Both the position numbers and the translations under genes were made by a program. Below are positions 34,286-43,234 of a stretch of 64,000 bases of DNA, piece after piece. The notes below the pieces were generated by a model. It did no database searches and had not been told where the DNA came from. It saw nothing but the letters and a program-made list of their open reading frames with translations. The first letter of the stretch is position 1. Each line of letters begins with the position of its first letter. Source of the DNA: Desulfovibrio sp. (GTDB lineage Bacteria > Desulfobacterota > Desulfovibrionia > Desulfovibrionales > Desulfovibrionaceae); NCBI GenBank assembly GCA_022839785.1, contig JALHJW010000005.1, forward strand, positions 123,755 to 187,754, in the 5' to 3' direction.

Positions 34286-35749
34286 GTGTTCGGTATAGCC
34301 GCAAAGCATCGTCTGGCGCTCACGCTGTGCGTGGTGCTCATCCTGTCCTTCGTGGCCGTGAGCGGGATCAACTACGAGTTCACGCGGCGCGCGGCGCGGG
34401 CGGAGCTGCTCAGCAGCACCCTGCCGCTGACCTCGGACACCATCTATTCCGAGATCCAGGCCGACCTCATCCGGCCCATCTACGTCTCCTCGCTCATGGC
34501 CAACGACACCTTCCTCAAGGACTGGGCCACGGACGGCGAGCGGGACCTGGACCAGATCAAGCGCTACCTGCGGGAGATCAGGGACCAGTACGGCTTCTTC
34601 ACCTCCTTCTTCGTCTCCGCGCGGAGCATGAAGTACTACTACTACGACGGCGTGCTCAAGACCGTGAGCCGGCAGGACGAGCACGACGTCTGGTACTACG
34701 ACTTCATCGCGGGCCAGAAGAAGTGGGAGCTGGACGTGGACACCAACGAGGCCGCGCACGACACCCTGACCATCTTCATCAACCACCGCCTGCAGACCCC
34801 CTGGGGCGAGCTGCTGGGCGTCACCGGGGTCGGGCTCAAGATGTCCATCGTCTCGGACATGGTGGCCCGCTACATGGAGACGTACGGCCGCAACGTCTAC
34901 TTCGTGGACGAGTCGGGCCTGGTGCAGGTGCACGCCGACGGCGCCCTGGTGCTCACGGAGAACCTCCGGCGGATGCCGGGCGTCGGGGCCGTGGCCGAAC
35001 GGCTCCTGGCCGTGCGCGAGGGCAACGCGGACGCGGAGTACGAGCGGGACGGCCGGACCTTCCTGGTCACGGCGCGCTACATCCCGGAATTCCACTGGAT
35101 CATGGTCGTGGAGCAGGACGACGCGGCCTCCCTGGCCACGGCCCGCCGCAACCTTCTGAACACCCTGCTGGTGGGGCTGCTCACCGCGGCCCTGGTCTCG
35201 GTCATCTGCATCGGCGCGGTCAACGTCTTCCACCGCCGCCTGGAGATTCTGGCCGCCACGGACGAGCTGACCGGCCTGGCCAACCGCCGCGAGTTCGAGC
35301 GCGTCTTCCTGCGCAGCGCGGCGCGGCAGCGCCGGCACGGCGGGGAATTGTCCATGGTGCTCCTGGACGTGGACGGCTTCAAGGCCATCAACGACGCCTT
35401 CGGCCACCTGACCGGGGACGAGGTGCTGCGCGCCGTGGGCCGGGCCGTGACCGCCTGCGTGCGGGACGAGGATCTGGTGGCGCGCTGGGGCGGGGACGAG
35501 TTCCTGGTGCTGGCCGAATGCGGCCTGGACAGGGCCGGGGAGATGGCGGAGCGCATCCGCCGCGCCGTGGCCGCCCTGGACGTTGCCGCGCTGCGCGGCG
35601 CGTCCGGGGAGGAGGCGGCCCCGCGGGTGAGCGTCACCCACGGCGCGGCCGTCCACCTGCCGGGCGAGAGCCTGGACGCCTTCCTGGCGCGCGCCGACCA
35701 GGCCATGTACGCGGCCAAGCAGGAGCGCGCCTGCGGCGCGACCGCCTGA
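34286..35749 (+). CDS. Membrane diguanylate cyclase with extracytoplasmic sensor
   Basis: I chose GTG 34286 (VFGIAAKHRLALTL...) because GGGGGA sits 5 bp upstream and the first membrane segment follows at once; an ATG at 34211 is also in frame. Of the 487 residues, about 10-30 and 305-325 are membrane segments bracketing a dCache-type sensor. The GGDEF domain begins 'ATDELTGLANRREFE'; the active site is RWGGDEFLVL and the inhibitory I-site RDED lies five residues before GGDEF. It should make cyclic di-GMP with product inhibition. No EAL domain. Confidence 0.88.
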   Translation: MFGIAAKHRLALTLCVVLILSFVAVSGINYEFTRRAARAELLSSTLPLTSDTIYSEIQADLIRPIYVSSLMANDTFLKDWATDGERDLDQIKRYLREIRDQYGFFTSFFVSARSMKYYYYDGVLKTVSRQDEHDVWYYDFIAGQKKWELDVDTNEAAHDTLTIFINHRLQTPWGELLGVTGVGLKMSIVSDMVARYMETYGRNVYFVDESGLVQVHADGALVLTENLRRMPGVGAVAERLLAVREGNADAEYERDGRTFLVTARYIPEFHWIMVVEQDDAASLATARRNLLNTLLVGLLTAALVSVICIGAVNVFHRRLEILAATDELTGLANRREFERVFLRSAARQRRHGGELSMVLLDVDGFKAINDAFGHLTGDEVLRAVGRAVTACVRDEDLVARWGGDEFLVLAECGLDRAGEMAERIRRAVAALDVAALRGASGEEAAPRVSVTHGAAVHLPGESLDAFLARADQAMYAAKQERACGATA

Positions 35750-35836
35750 ACGGCGGTCCGCCCCGGTCGCCGCGCCGGGGGGGGCGGCGGACGGGGCGGG
35801 AACGGGTCCCGGGATGTGCCGAAAAACGCGGGGCGG

Positions 35837-36391
35837 CTAGGCCGTGGCCCAGGGGCGCACGCCGCCGGGCCGGGCGCCCAGGCTCTGCACCCGGGTCATG
35901 GCCTCGGCCAGGGCCTGGCGCAGGGGCGTGGGCGTCAGCCCGAGGACGTCCGCGGCCTTGTCCAGGGGCAGGCCTTCCAGGAAGAGCAGGCCGATGACCG
36001 ACTTCTGCCAGGCCGTGAGCACGTCCGGGCAGCGCGCGGGCAGGCTGGGCTCCTGTCCGGCGGCCACGAGCACGGCGTCCAGCAGGTCCGCGGTGTGCAG
36101 CATGGGGTAGTGGGCCGTGACCAGCCAGGTGCGCATCACGTCGCGGCAGATGCGGGCCAGGGTCTCGGCGGTCACGGAGTTGCGCCCGGCGTCGGCCATG
36201 AGCATGCTCTTGGCCACGCGCTCCTCGACCATCAGCCGCACGGAGAGCACCGCGGCGGGCTTGGCCGAGCCGGTGGAGCGGCGCAGCTCGTTGCTGATCA
36301 GGGCCTCGACGGTCTCGCGCAGGCCCGGGACCAGGGAGAGGTCCTGGGCGGCGGAGCGGGCCTTGGCGGCGGTGTTCTGGAGCTGGTGCAT
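35837..36391 (-). CDS. Hypothetical protein with sigma-70 region-4-like helix-turn-helix
   Basis: ATG 36391 (MHQLQNTAAKARSAAQ) has GGGAGG 6 bp upstream, giving 184 residues. It is almost entirely helical. Residues about 125-170 ('LTAWQKSVIGLLFLEGLPLD', 'ADVLGLTPTPLRQAL') look like the helix-turn-helix of sigma factor region 4: a segment like 'REVLLLRFLEGLSYEEIA', then a recognition helix. The N-terminal part has no region 2, so it is not a normal sigma factor. It may be a regulator or an anti/co-sigma protein. Divergent from the kinase gene at 36567. Confidence 0.55.
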   Translation of the reverse strand: MHQLQNTAAKARSAAQDLSLVPGLRETVEALISNELRRSTGSAKPAAVLSVRLMVEERVAKSMLMADAGRNSVTAETLARICRDVMRTWLVTAHYPMLHTADLLDAVLVAAGQEPSLPARCPDVLTAWQKSVIGLLFLEGLPLDKAADVLGLTPTPLRQALAEAMTRVQSLGARPGGVRPWATA

Positions 36392-36566
36392 GACGGCCTC
36401 CCGGAAAATGCGTGCAAGGTCTTCTGCCCCTATTACGGAGCAAATCCGCAAATCGTTTAGACCGGCCGCGAAAAAAACCGCGTTTTTTCCACCCCGCGCC
36501 GGGGCTGGATTGCGGCGGCGATTGGCTGTACAGACAGGACCCATGAGGCAGGACGGGAGCGGGGAC

Positions 36567-38048
36567 ATGGCGGCGGGGGACCCTGGAGCGCGCGGCTGGC
36601 TGGCCGCCGTGCGGCTTTCGGACGAGGCGCTCGCGGCCGTGCGCGGCGCGGCCGAGGGCGAGGGGCTTTCCTGCCGCGCCTTTGACGACGCGGCGCGGGC
36701 CGCCGCGGCCATCGAGGCCGATCCGCCCGCCTGCGTGGTGGTGGAGGCCGGGCTGATCCCCTTCTGCGGGCAGTTGCGCCACCATGGGCCGGTGCGCCAC
36801 GTGCCCGCGCTGCTCCTGGCCCGGCCCCGGGAGGCGTCGGCCGTGTCCCTGGCCCTGCAGAGCGGGGTCTCGGACGTGGCCATGCTGCCGGTCAACCCGC
36901 CCGAGCTGCGCCTGCGCCTCGCGCGCCTCCTCCGGCCCGGCCCCGGAGCGGACGAGGCCGGACCGCCAGCGCCCGCCCCGGAGCGGGACGCCTGCGCGGC
37001 GGCCTCCGAGCTGCGCATCAAGCAGGCCCTCAAGAACATGCCGGTGATGGTCTTCGCCGCGGACGAGGACGGCTGCATCCTCTTCTTCAACCCCGAGTTC
37101 GAGCGCGTCACCGGCTACACGGCCGAGGACGTCCTGCGCGCGCCCCAGGCCCTGGAGCTGCTCACGCCGCGCGAGGAGTGCCTGCTGCCCGCCCGCTGCG
37201 ACCTGCCCGGCGGGACCCTGGGCGAGCAGCACCGGCGCTGGACCTTCCAGGCCAAGGACGGCGGGGAGCGGACCATCATCTGGTCCAACATCTCGGAGCG
37301 CTGCCCCATCCAGGGCTGGACCCGCTGGGGCGTGGGCCTGGACATCACCGAGCACGTCCGCCTGGAGCGGCTGCGCGAGGAGGTGGAGCGCGTGGTGCGC
37401 CACGACCTGCGCAACCCGGTCACGGCCGTGGTCGGGCTGGCCGCGCTGCTGCGGGAGGACCCGGGCCTGGACGCGCGGCAACGCGAGATCGTGGACCGCA
37501 TCGCCCAGTCCGCGGGCCGCATCACGCGCATCGTGGAGAACTCCCTGGCCTTCTACCGCATCGAGCGCGGGACCTACCTGCACATGCCCGTGGACGTGGA
37601 CCTGGCCGACGTGGCCCGCACCATCGCCGAGGAACTCGGCCACCTGGCCGGGATGCGCGGCCAGACCCTGCGCCTGGAGCTGGACGGCCGCCCTCTGGCC
37701 CCGGAGGACGCGCTGCCCGTGCAGGCCAACCGCTCGCTGCTTGAGAACATCGTGGCCAACCTGCTCAAGAACGCCCTGGAGGCCGCCCCGGACGGCGCGG
37801 CCGTGCGCCTCTCGCTCCTCCCCCCTGCCCGCCCCGGGGAGGCCGCGCGTCTGGCCGTGCACAATCCCGGCGTCATCTCCCCGGCCATGCGGCCCCGGCT
37901 CTTTTCCCGCTACGAGACGGACAAGCCCGGCGGCACGGGCCTCGGGCTGTACAGCGCCAGGCTCACGGCCGAGGTCATGGACGGCTCCGTGACCTGGACC
38001 TCCTCGGAGCGGGACGGAACGGCCTTCATCCTGCATCTGCCCGTCTGA
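36567..38048 (+). CDS. Soluble PAS histidine kinase with degenerate receiver domain
   Basis: Starts at ATG 36567 (GGAG 7 bp upstream); ATG 36543 is an alternative. Of 493 residues, 1-125 fold like a receiver but the phospho-acceptor is not Asp ('ACVVVEAGLIPF'), so it is a pseudo-receiver. A PAS domain follows ('ALKNMPVMVFAADEDGCILF', 'TGYTAEDVL'), then a HisKA of the 'VVRHDLRNPVTAVVG' type and an HATPase with 'LLKNALEAAP' and 'GGTGLGLYSARL'. No membrane segment. It probably takes input through protein contact at the pseudo-receiver or a cytosolic PAS ligand. Partner unknown. Confidence 0.82.
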   Translation: MAAGDPGARGWLAAVRLSDEALAAVRGAAEGEGLSCRAFDDAARAAAAIEADPPACVVVEAGLIPFCGQLRHHGPVRHVPALLLARPREASAVSLALQSGVSDVAMLPVNPPELRLRLARLLRPGPGADEAGPPAPAPERDACAAASELRIKQALKNMPVMVFAADEDGCILFFNPEFERVTGYTAEDVLRAPQALELLTPREECLLPARCDLPGGTLGEQHRRWTFQAKDGGERTIIWSNISERCPIQGWTRWGVGLDITEHVRLERLREEVERVVRHDLRNPVTAVVGLAALLREDPGLDARQREIVDRIAQSAGRITRIVENSLAFYRIERGTYLHMPVDVDLADVARTIAEELGHLAGMRGQTLRLELDGRPLAPEDALPVQANRSLLENIVANLLKNALEAAPDGAAVRLSLLPPARPGEAARLAVHNPGVISPAMRPRLFSRYETDKPGGTGLGLYSARLTAEVMDGSVTWTSSERDGTAFILHLPV

Positions 38049-38087
38049 CCCTTCCCCCCGGCCGCGCTTTCCCCTATTCTTCCGGCC

Positions 38088-39446
38088 ATGAAAGGTATCG
38101 TGGTGGCGGGCACGCGCAGCGGGTGCGGCAAGACCAGCGTGGCGCTCGGGCTGATGGCGGCCCTGCGCCGCCGGGGGCTGCGCGTCGCGCCCTTCAAGTG
38201 CGGCCCGGACTTCATCGACCCCGCGCACCACGCCCGCGCCGCGGGCCGCGCCTCGCACAACCTGGACGGCTGGATGTGCGGCCGCACCGGCGTGGAGGAG
38301 CTCTTCGCGCGCTCCGCCCAGTCGTGCGACGTGGCCGTGGTGGAGGGGGTCATGGGCCTCTTCGACGGCTTCTCCGGCCGGGACGGGACCGGCAGCACGG
38401 CCGAGACCGCCGCCTGGCTCGGCCTGCCCGTGCTCCTGGTGGCGGACGCGCAGAGCATGGCCCGCTCCGTGGCGGCCATGGCGCACGGCTACCTCTCCTT
38501 CGACCCGGCCCTGCGCTTCGCCGGGATCGTGCTCAACCGCGTGGGCTCGGCCGGGCACCGCGAGCTGCTGGCCGAGGCCCTGGCGGACGCGGCCGCGCCG
38601 CTGCTGGGCATGCTCGGCCGCGACGAGGCGCTGCGCCTGCCCGAGCGCCACCTGGGGCTGGTCCTGCCCGGCCCGGGGGAGGACGACGAGGCCCACGCCC
38701 GTCTGGCCGGCTGGGTGGAGCAGGGCGTGGACCTCGACCGGCTGCTGGCGGCGCTCCCGGACCTCTCCCCCCCGCCTCCGGGAGAGGACGTCCCCGTGGC
38801 CGCCCGGACCCGCCTCGCCGTGGCCCGCGACCAGGCCTTCTGCTTCTACTACGAGGAGAACCTGCGCCTGCTGCGCGCGGCCGGGGCGGAACTGGCCTTC
38901 TTCTCGCCCATCGCGGACAGGCGGCTGCCCGAGGGGACGCGCGGGATATATCTCGGCGGCGGCTATCCCGAGCTGTCCGCCTACGACCTCTCCAACAACG
39001 CGGCCCTGCGCCGGGAGATCAGGCGCTTCGCCGAGGACGGCGGGCCGGTCTACGCCGAGTGCGGCGGCTTCATGTACCTCATGGACTCGCTGCACGACCG
39101 CCAGGGTCTGACCTGCAAGATGGCCGGGCTCTTCCCCTTCGCCGCGCGCATGGAGGGGCGCTTCACGGGCCTGGGCTACCGCGAGGTGGAGACCACGGCC
39201 GACTCCCTCCTCGGCCCGGCCGGGACCCGCGCGCGCGGCCACGAGTTCCACTATTCCGGCATCCCGGAGGAGGCCTACGCCGCGGCCGGTCTCTACCGCG
39301 TGGCCGACCGCAAGGGGCCGCGCGAGAGGCCCGAGGGCTTCGCCGCGCACAGGACCGTGGCCTCGTACATCCACCTGCACTTCGGCTCCAACCCGCTCCT
39401 GGCGCGGCATCTGGTCGAGGCCTGCGCCGCGCCCGGCAGGACATGA
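38088..39446 (+). CDS. cbiA: Cobyrinate a,c-diamide synthase
   Basis: A 452-residue amidotransferase of cobalamin synthesis that amidates the a and c carboxylates of cobyrinate. The ATP-binding N-domain has 'VVAGTRSGCGKTSVALGL' (residues 4-21) and 'FKCGPDFIDP'; the class-I glutamine amidotransferase-like C-domain has 'GIYLGGGYPEL' and the nucleophile Cys in 'YAECGGFMYL'. Length is normal for CbiA/CobB. ATG 38088 is 40 bp after the kinase stop with no riboswitch in between. It overlaps cbiD by 4 bp. Confidence 0.93.
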   Translation: MKGIVVAGTRSGCGKTSVALGLMAALRRRGLRVAPFKCGPDFIDPAHHARAAGRASHNLDGWMCGRTGVEELFARSAQSCDVAVVEGVMGLFDGFSGRDGTGSTAETAAWLGLPVLLVADAQSMARSVAAMAHGYLSFDPALRFAGIVLNRVGSAGHRELLAEALADAAAPLLGMLGRDEALRLPERHLGLVLPGPGEDDEAHARLAGWVEQGVDLDRLLAALPDLSPPPPGEDVPVAARTRLAVARDQAFCFYYEENLRLLRAAGAELAFFSPIADRRLPEGTRGIYLGGGYPELSAYDLSNNAALRREIRRFAEDGGPVYAECGGFMYLMDSLHDRQGLTCKMAGLFPFAARMEGRFTGLGYREVETTADSLLGPAGTRARGHEFHYSGIPEEAYAAAGLYRVADRKGPRERPEGFAAHRTVASYIHLHFGSNPLLARHLVEACAAPGRT

Positions 39447-40609
39447 GCAGGCGGGACGCCGCCCTGCGCGAGGGCTTCACCACCGGCACGGCCGCGGCGG
39501 CCGCGGCCAAGGCGGCGGCGCTTTCGCTCCTGGGCCTGCCCCTGCCCGGGCTTCTCGACACCCCCCTGCCCACGGGCGAGCGGCTGGCCGTGCCCGTGGA
39601 GCGCGTGACCCCGGAGCGCGGGGCGGCGCGCGGCCTGGTGATCAAGGACGGGGGCGACGACCCGGACGCCACGCACATGGCGGCCATCGAGGCCGTGGTC
39701 AGGCTCGCCCCAAAGCGGCCGGGGGTGCGCGTGGCGGGCGGCCGGGGCGTGGGGCGCGTCACGCTGCCGGGGCTGCCGGTCGCGCCCGGCGAGGCGGCCA
39801 TCAACCCCGCGCCGCGCGCCCAGATCGCGGCCGCGGTGCAGGAGGCCCTGGACGCGGCCGGTTTCGCGGGCGGGGCCGAGGCGCTCATCGAGGTCCCGGA
39901 GGGCGAGGCCATCGCCCGCCACACCATGAACGCGCGCCTGGGCATCCTGGGCGGAATCTCCATCCTGGGCACGCGCGGCACGGTGCGGCCCTTCAGCCAC
40001 GAGTCCTGGGCCGCGGCCGTGGCCCAGGGGCTGTCCGTGGCCCGGGCCCTGGGCCACGCGGAGATCGCCCTGTGCACGGGCGGGCGCAGCGAACGGCTGC
40101 TGCGCGCGGCCCTGCCGCGTCTGGCCGGACGCTGCTTCGTGCAGGCCGCGGATTTTTTCGCCTTCTCCTGCCGCGAGGCCGCGCGCCTGGGCTTTGCGCG
40201 CCTCGCCTGGGGCGTCTTCTTCGGCAAGCTGGTCAAGCAGGCCCAGGGCCTGCCCCAGACCCACGCCCGCGAGGCCCCCCTCGACCTCGCCTTCCTGGCG
40301 GGCCGCGCCCGCGCCGCGGGCGTGGCCGAGGCCCTGGCCGAGGAGACGGCCCGGGCCAACACCGCGCGCCACGCCCTGGAGCTGCTGCGCGGCAGCGCCG
40401 CCCTGCCGCGCCTGCTGCGGGGGCTGTGCGCCCAGGCCGCGCAGCACGCCGCCCGCTTCGCGGCCGGGGAGGGTGCGGACGCCGGGCCGGCCCCCGGGAG
40501 CGGGGCCGGCCCGGGGGCCGGGCGGGTCCTTGCGCGCTGCCTGCTCTTCGACTACGACGGGACCCTTCTCGGCGACGCGAGCGCCGGGGATCTTCGCGAG
40601 GAGGACTGA
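39443..40609 (+). CDS. cbiD: Cobalt-precorrin-5B C1-methyltransferase
   Basis: A 388-residue CbiD, methylating C-1 in the anaerobic cobalamin route with S-adenosylmethionine. The opening 'LREGFTTGTAAAAAAKAA' is the family hallmark, followed by 'VIKDGGDDPDATH', 'TLPGLPVAPGEAAINPAPR' trimmed to GEAAINPAPR, and 'GILGGISILGTRGTVRPFS'. ATG 39443 overlaps the cbiA stop (ATGA). The stretch before the final 'LLFDYDGTLLG' is an Ala/Gly-rich insertion, probably lineage-specific. CbiD implies the early-cobalt (anaerobic) pathway. Confidence 0.93.
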   Translation: MSRRDAALREGFTTGTAAAAAAKAAALSLLGLPLPGLLDTPLPTGERLAVPVERVTPERGAARGLVIKDGGDDPDATHMAAIEAVVRLAPKRPGVRVAGGRGVGRVTLPGLPVAPGEAAINPAPRAQIAAAVQEALDAAGFAGGAEALIEVPEGEAIARHTMNARLGILGGISILGTRGTVRPFSHESWAAAVAQGLSVARALGHAEIALCTGGRSERLLRAALPRLAGRCFVQAADFFAFSCREAARLGFARLAWGVFFGKLVKQAQGLPQTHAREAPLDLAFLAGRARAAGVAEALAEETARANTARHALELLRGSAALPRLLRGLCAQAAQHAARFAAGEGADAGPAPGSGAGPGAGRVLARCLLFDYDGTLLGDASAGDLREED

Positions 40610-40612
40610 CAC

Positions 40613-41818
40613 ATGATCGAGGTCGTGGGCCTTGGGCTCAATCCCGAACTGCTCTGCGGCGCGACGCGCGAGGCCATCGCCCGGGCCGAGGTCCTGGCGG
40701 GCGGCCGCCGCCAGCTGGCCGCCTTTCCCGAGGGCGGCGGCGAGCGCATCGCCATCGCCGCGCCCATCGCCGAGTTCATCGCCGCGGTCCGCGACCGCGC
40801 GGCCCAGGGCAGGCGCGTGGTCGTGCTGGCCGACGGCGACCCGCTGTTCTACGGCATCGGCCGCACCCTCATCGAGACCCTGGGGCCGGACGCCGTGCGC
40901 ATCCACCCCGGCGTGACCACCCTGCAGACCGCGGCCGCGCGCATGGGCCTGCCCTGGCACGACATCCGCGTGGTCTCCCTGCACGGCCGGGCGGACCACG
41001 CCCCGCTCTTCGCGGCCATGACCTGGTACGAGCGCGTGGCCGTGTTCACGGACGAGGAGCACTCGCCCTCGGCCATCGCCTCGGCCCTGCTGGAGCGCGG
41101 GGCCGAGGACTACGGCATGTGGGTCTTCGAGGACCTGGAGTCGGCCTCGGAGCGCGTGGGCCTCTACAGCCTGCGCCATGCCGTCACCGAGCGCTTCTCG
41201 CCCCTGAACATGGCCGTGCTGGAGCGCCGCCGCAAGGCCCCGCTGCCCCTGCGCCTGGGCATCCCGGACGAGGACCTGCTGCACGAGGGCGACATGATCA
41301 CCAAGTGGCCGGTGCGCGCCGTGGGCCTGGCCGCCCTGGCCATCGAGCCGGAATCCGTGGTATGGGACGTGGGCGCGGGCTGCGGCTCGGTCTCGGTGGA
41401 GGCCGCGGTGCTGGCCAGCAACGGCGAGATCGTGGCCGTGGAGCGCGACTCCGCCCGCATCGCCATGCTGCGGGAGAACATCCGCCGCGCCGGGGCCTGG
41501 TCCGTGCGGCCCGTGCAGGGCGCGGCCCCGGACTGCCTGGGCGCGCTGCCCGACCCGGACCGCGTCTTCATGGGCGGGGGCCTGGGACAGAGCGAGGACG
41601 TGCTGCGCGCCTGCTGCGCGCGCCTGCGGCCCGGCGGCCGGATCACGGCCCACGCCGTGCTCCTGGACTCCGTGTCCCGCGCCCAGGCCGTGTTCCAGAG
41701 CCTGGGCTGGCCCGTGTCCATGCAGCAGGTCCAGGTCAGCCAGTCCGAGCCGCTGGGGCCGGGCACGCGGCTGAAGGGCCACAATCCGGTCTTCGTCATC
41801 AGCGCCGCCCGGCCCTGA
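40613..41818 (+). CDS. cobL: Fused precorrin C5,C15-methyltransferase/decarboxylase (CbiE-CbiT)
   Basis: A 401-residue fusion. Residues 1-210 are CbiE: 'MIEVVGLGLNPELL', 'VLADGDPLFYGIG' and 'VTTLQTAAARMGLPWHDI' cut here. Residues about 220-400 are CbiT: 'VWDVGAGCGSVSVEAA' is the SAM-binding loop, and 'DRVFMGGGLGQ' is a later family motif. It methylates C-5 and C-15 and decarboxylates the acetate side chain at C-12. In aerobes the fusion is called CobL; with CbiD next door the cobalt substrate (CbiET) is more likely. It starts 3 bp after cbiD. Confidence 0.92.
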   Translation: MIEVVGLGLNPELLCGATREAIARAEVLAGGRRQLAAFPEGGGERIAIAAPIAEFIAAVRDRAAQGRRVVVLADGDPLFYGIGRTLIETLGPDAVRIHPGVTTLQTAAARMGLPWHDIRVVSLHGRADHAPLFAAMTWYERVAVFTDEEHSPSAIASALLERGAEDYGMWVFEDLESASERVGLYSLRHAVTERFSPLNMAVLERRRKAPLPLRLGIPDEDLLHEGDMITKWPVRAVGLAALAIEPESVVWDVGAGCGSVSVEAAVLASNGEIVAVERDSARIAMLRENIRRAGAWSVRPVQGAAPDCLGALPDPDRVFMGGGLGQSEDVLRACCARLRPGGRITAHAVLLDSVSRAQAVFQSLGWPVSMQQVQVSQSEPLGPGTRLKGHNPVFVISAARP

Positions 41819-41890
41819 GCCGGGCGCGCCCGGTCCCGCGACGGCGCGGCCGGTTGCTCCCGGCGGCGCGGCCTGCTACCAGGAGGGGAC

Positions 41891-42322
41891 ATGGACGACA
41901 AGGAGCGCAGCATGCCCGAGATATGCTGGAACGAAGGTCTCTGCGTCGGCGTGGCCGCCATCGACGACCAGCACCGCAACCTCACGGCCACGATCAACGA
42001 GCTGTACCAGGCCTACGCCGCGGGCCGGGACAAGGCGGTCATCGAGCGCATCGTCTGCGCGCTGTCGGACTACGTGGCCGCGCACTTCGGCCTGGAGGAG
42101 GCGCTCATGGCCCAGAGCGACTACCCGGACGCCGAGGCGCACAAGGCCGAGCACCGCGAGTTCCTGGACAAGACCATGGACTTCATTCTGGCCTCGGTGG
42201 AGGGGCGCGAGGAGCTGTCCGTCGAGGTCCTGGACTTCCTCACGGACTGGTGGCTGAAGCACATCAGCGGCACGGACATGCGCCTGGCCGGGCATCTGAA
42301 GGCCAGGGGCGTGGTCTGGTGA
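41891..42322 (+). CDS. Bacteriohemerythrin
   Basis: A 143-residue O2-binding di-iron protein. The ligand pattern is complete: His in 'DDQHRNL' (about residue 30), 'HFGLEE' (H and E), 'HKAEHREF' (two His) and 'HISGTDMRL' (H and D), the usual H...HxxxE...HxxxH...HxxxxD set. No membrane or signalling domain, so it is a free cytosolic oxygen carrier/sensor or iron store. AGGAGG precedes ATG 41891. Its TGA overlaps the GTG of yjbQ. Confidence 0.93.
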   Translation: MDDKERSMPEICWNEGLCVGVAAIDDQHRNLTATINELYQAYAAGRDKAVIERIVCALSDYVAAHFGLEEALMAQSDYPDAEAHKAEHREFLDKTMDFILASVEGREELSVEVLDFLTDWWLKHISGTDMRLAGHLKARGVVW

Positions 42323-42465
42323 TCCGCCTCTCCCTGACCACCTCGGCGCGCGAGGAGCTGCGCGACGTGACCGCCGAGGTGCGCGCCGCCGTCCGCGAGC
42401 GGGGCTGGCGCGACGGCGCGCTCCTGCTGCACTGCCCGCACACCACCGGGGCCGTCACGATCAAC
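42319..42465 (+). pseudogene. yjbQ: yjbQ, 5' half, cut by the 6.2-kb insert
   Basis: GTG 42319 overlaps the hemerythrin stop. The 49 codons read VIRLSLTTSAREELRDVTAE... to 'CPHTTGAVTIN', the family's strongly conserved core (YjbQ/UPF0047, reported to have secondary thiamine-phosphate synthase activity in E. coli). After Asn the frame enters foreign AT-rich sequence and leaves the family. The 3' half continues in frame at 48701 with 'EGADPDV'. Joined, the two would make a normal protein of about 134 residues. Codon use is host-like, so this is the resident copy. Confidence 0.92.
42454..42465 (+). repeat. Left junction repeat of the yjbQ insert
   Basis: GTCACGATCAAC here and GTCACAGTCAAC at 48689 are a 12-bp direct repeat with two central mismatches; the last five bases, TCAAC, are identical. 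It may be a 5-bp target duplication or the crossover core of a site-specific recombinase. Confidence 0.6.
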
Positions 42466-42487
42466 ACTTACCCCCACTTTACACCCC

Positions 42488-42797
42488 AAAAGTCGATTTT
42501 CACTGATCTTCCATCCAGCTGATATAACGAAGAATCATCAAGAGGCGTCAGATATAATATCATATGTTGTAATACTAATTGTATCTCATAATGAAGACTA
42601 GCCTCTCTTCAGAATAATAGTGTGTATTCTCAGTTGATTATCGCGAGATAAATGCGAAAAAGTGAGAACCAAAAAAGCCATAAAATTAAAAGCTATATAA
42701 AATAACGATATGACGGGTGCAGTAGGTAGCCTCCACGGGCCGTACAACCCAAAAAAATGTTCGGAAATTTTGTATCCATCTGATAATAGGGAATAAA
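42488..42797. other. Non-coding left arm of the element
   Basis: About 310 bp of AT-rich sequence between the left end and the carried yjbQ. I see no gene. It should contain the promoter for the carried yjbQ (ribosome-site-like AGGGAAT just before ATG 42798) and perhaps recombinase binding sites. Confidence 0.5.
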
Positions 42798-43187
42798 ATG
42801 GACGCCATCCAGGTAGCATCCCGCGCTCGGGAAGAACTGGTAGACATAACTGTCGAGGTTCGTCGTCTTGTCAAAGAGCGGGGATGGTCAGACGGCGCAC
42901 TTCTTCTTTACTGCCCCCACACGACTGGGGCGATCACGGTGAATGAAGGAGCCGATCCAGACGTGGCCCGCGACATCATCAAGAACATGGGCACGCTTGT
43001 TCCGCCGCGTGGCGATTACCGCCATGCCGAAGGAAATTCCGATGCGCACATCAAGTCGTCTCTGTTCGGGTGTAGCCAGATGCTAATAATCGAAGGCGGC
43101 GAGGTTATGCTTGGTACATGGCAAAAAATCTACTTCTGCGAGTTTGATGGGCCAAGAACACGCAAGGTTTGGCTACAATTTTTATAA
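42798..43187 (+). CDS. yjbQ: Element-borne intact YjbQ
   Basis: A complete 129-residue YjbQ, MDAIQVASRAREELVDITVE..., with the conserved 'CPHTTGAITVNEGADPDV', 'GDYRHAEGNSDAH' and 'GTWQKIYFCEFDGPR' blocks. It is alignable along its whole length with the broken resident copy but differs at many residues and, at about 53% G+C by eye, in composition from both host and cargo. It lies 332 bp inside the left end in the same orientation as the resident gene, so it can replace the lost function. Confidence 0.93.
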   Translation: MDAIQVASRAREELVDITVEVRRLVKERGWSDGALLLYCPHTTGAITVNEGADPDVARDIIKNMGTLVPPRGDYRHAEGNSDAHIKSSLFGCSQMLIIEGGEVMLGTWQKIYFCEFDGPRTRKVWLQFL

Positions 43188-43234
43188 TAATCCTGAGATA
43201 TACATCTACCGCACATAGCATAACGCAATAGTTG

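Noticed and set aside
38048..38087. Searched for a cobalamin riboswitch before cbiA
   Set aside because: Only 39 bp separate it from the kinase gene and no B12-box-like sequence is present.
42598..42874. Small minus-strand open frames at the left arm of the element
   Set aside because: They overlap the carried yjbQ or AT-rich non-coding sequence and lack start signals.
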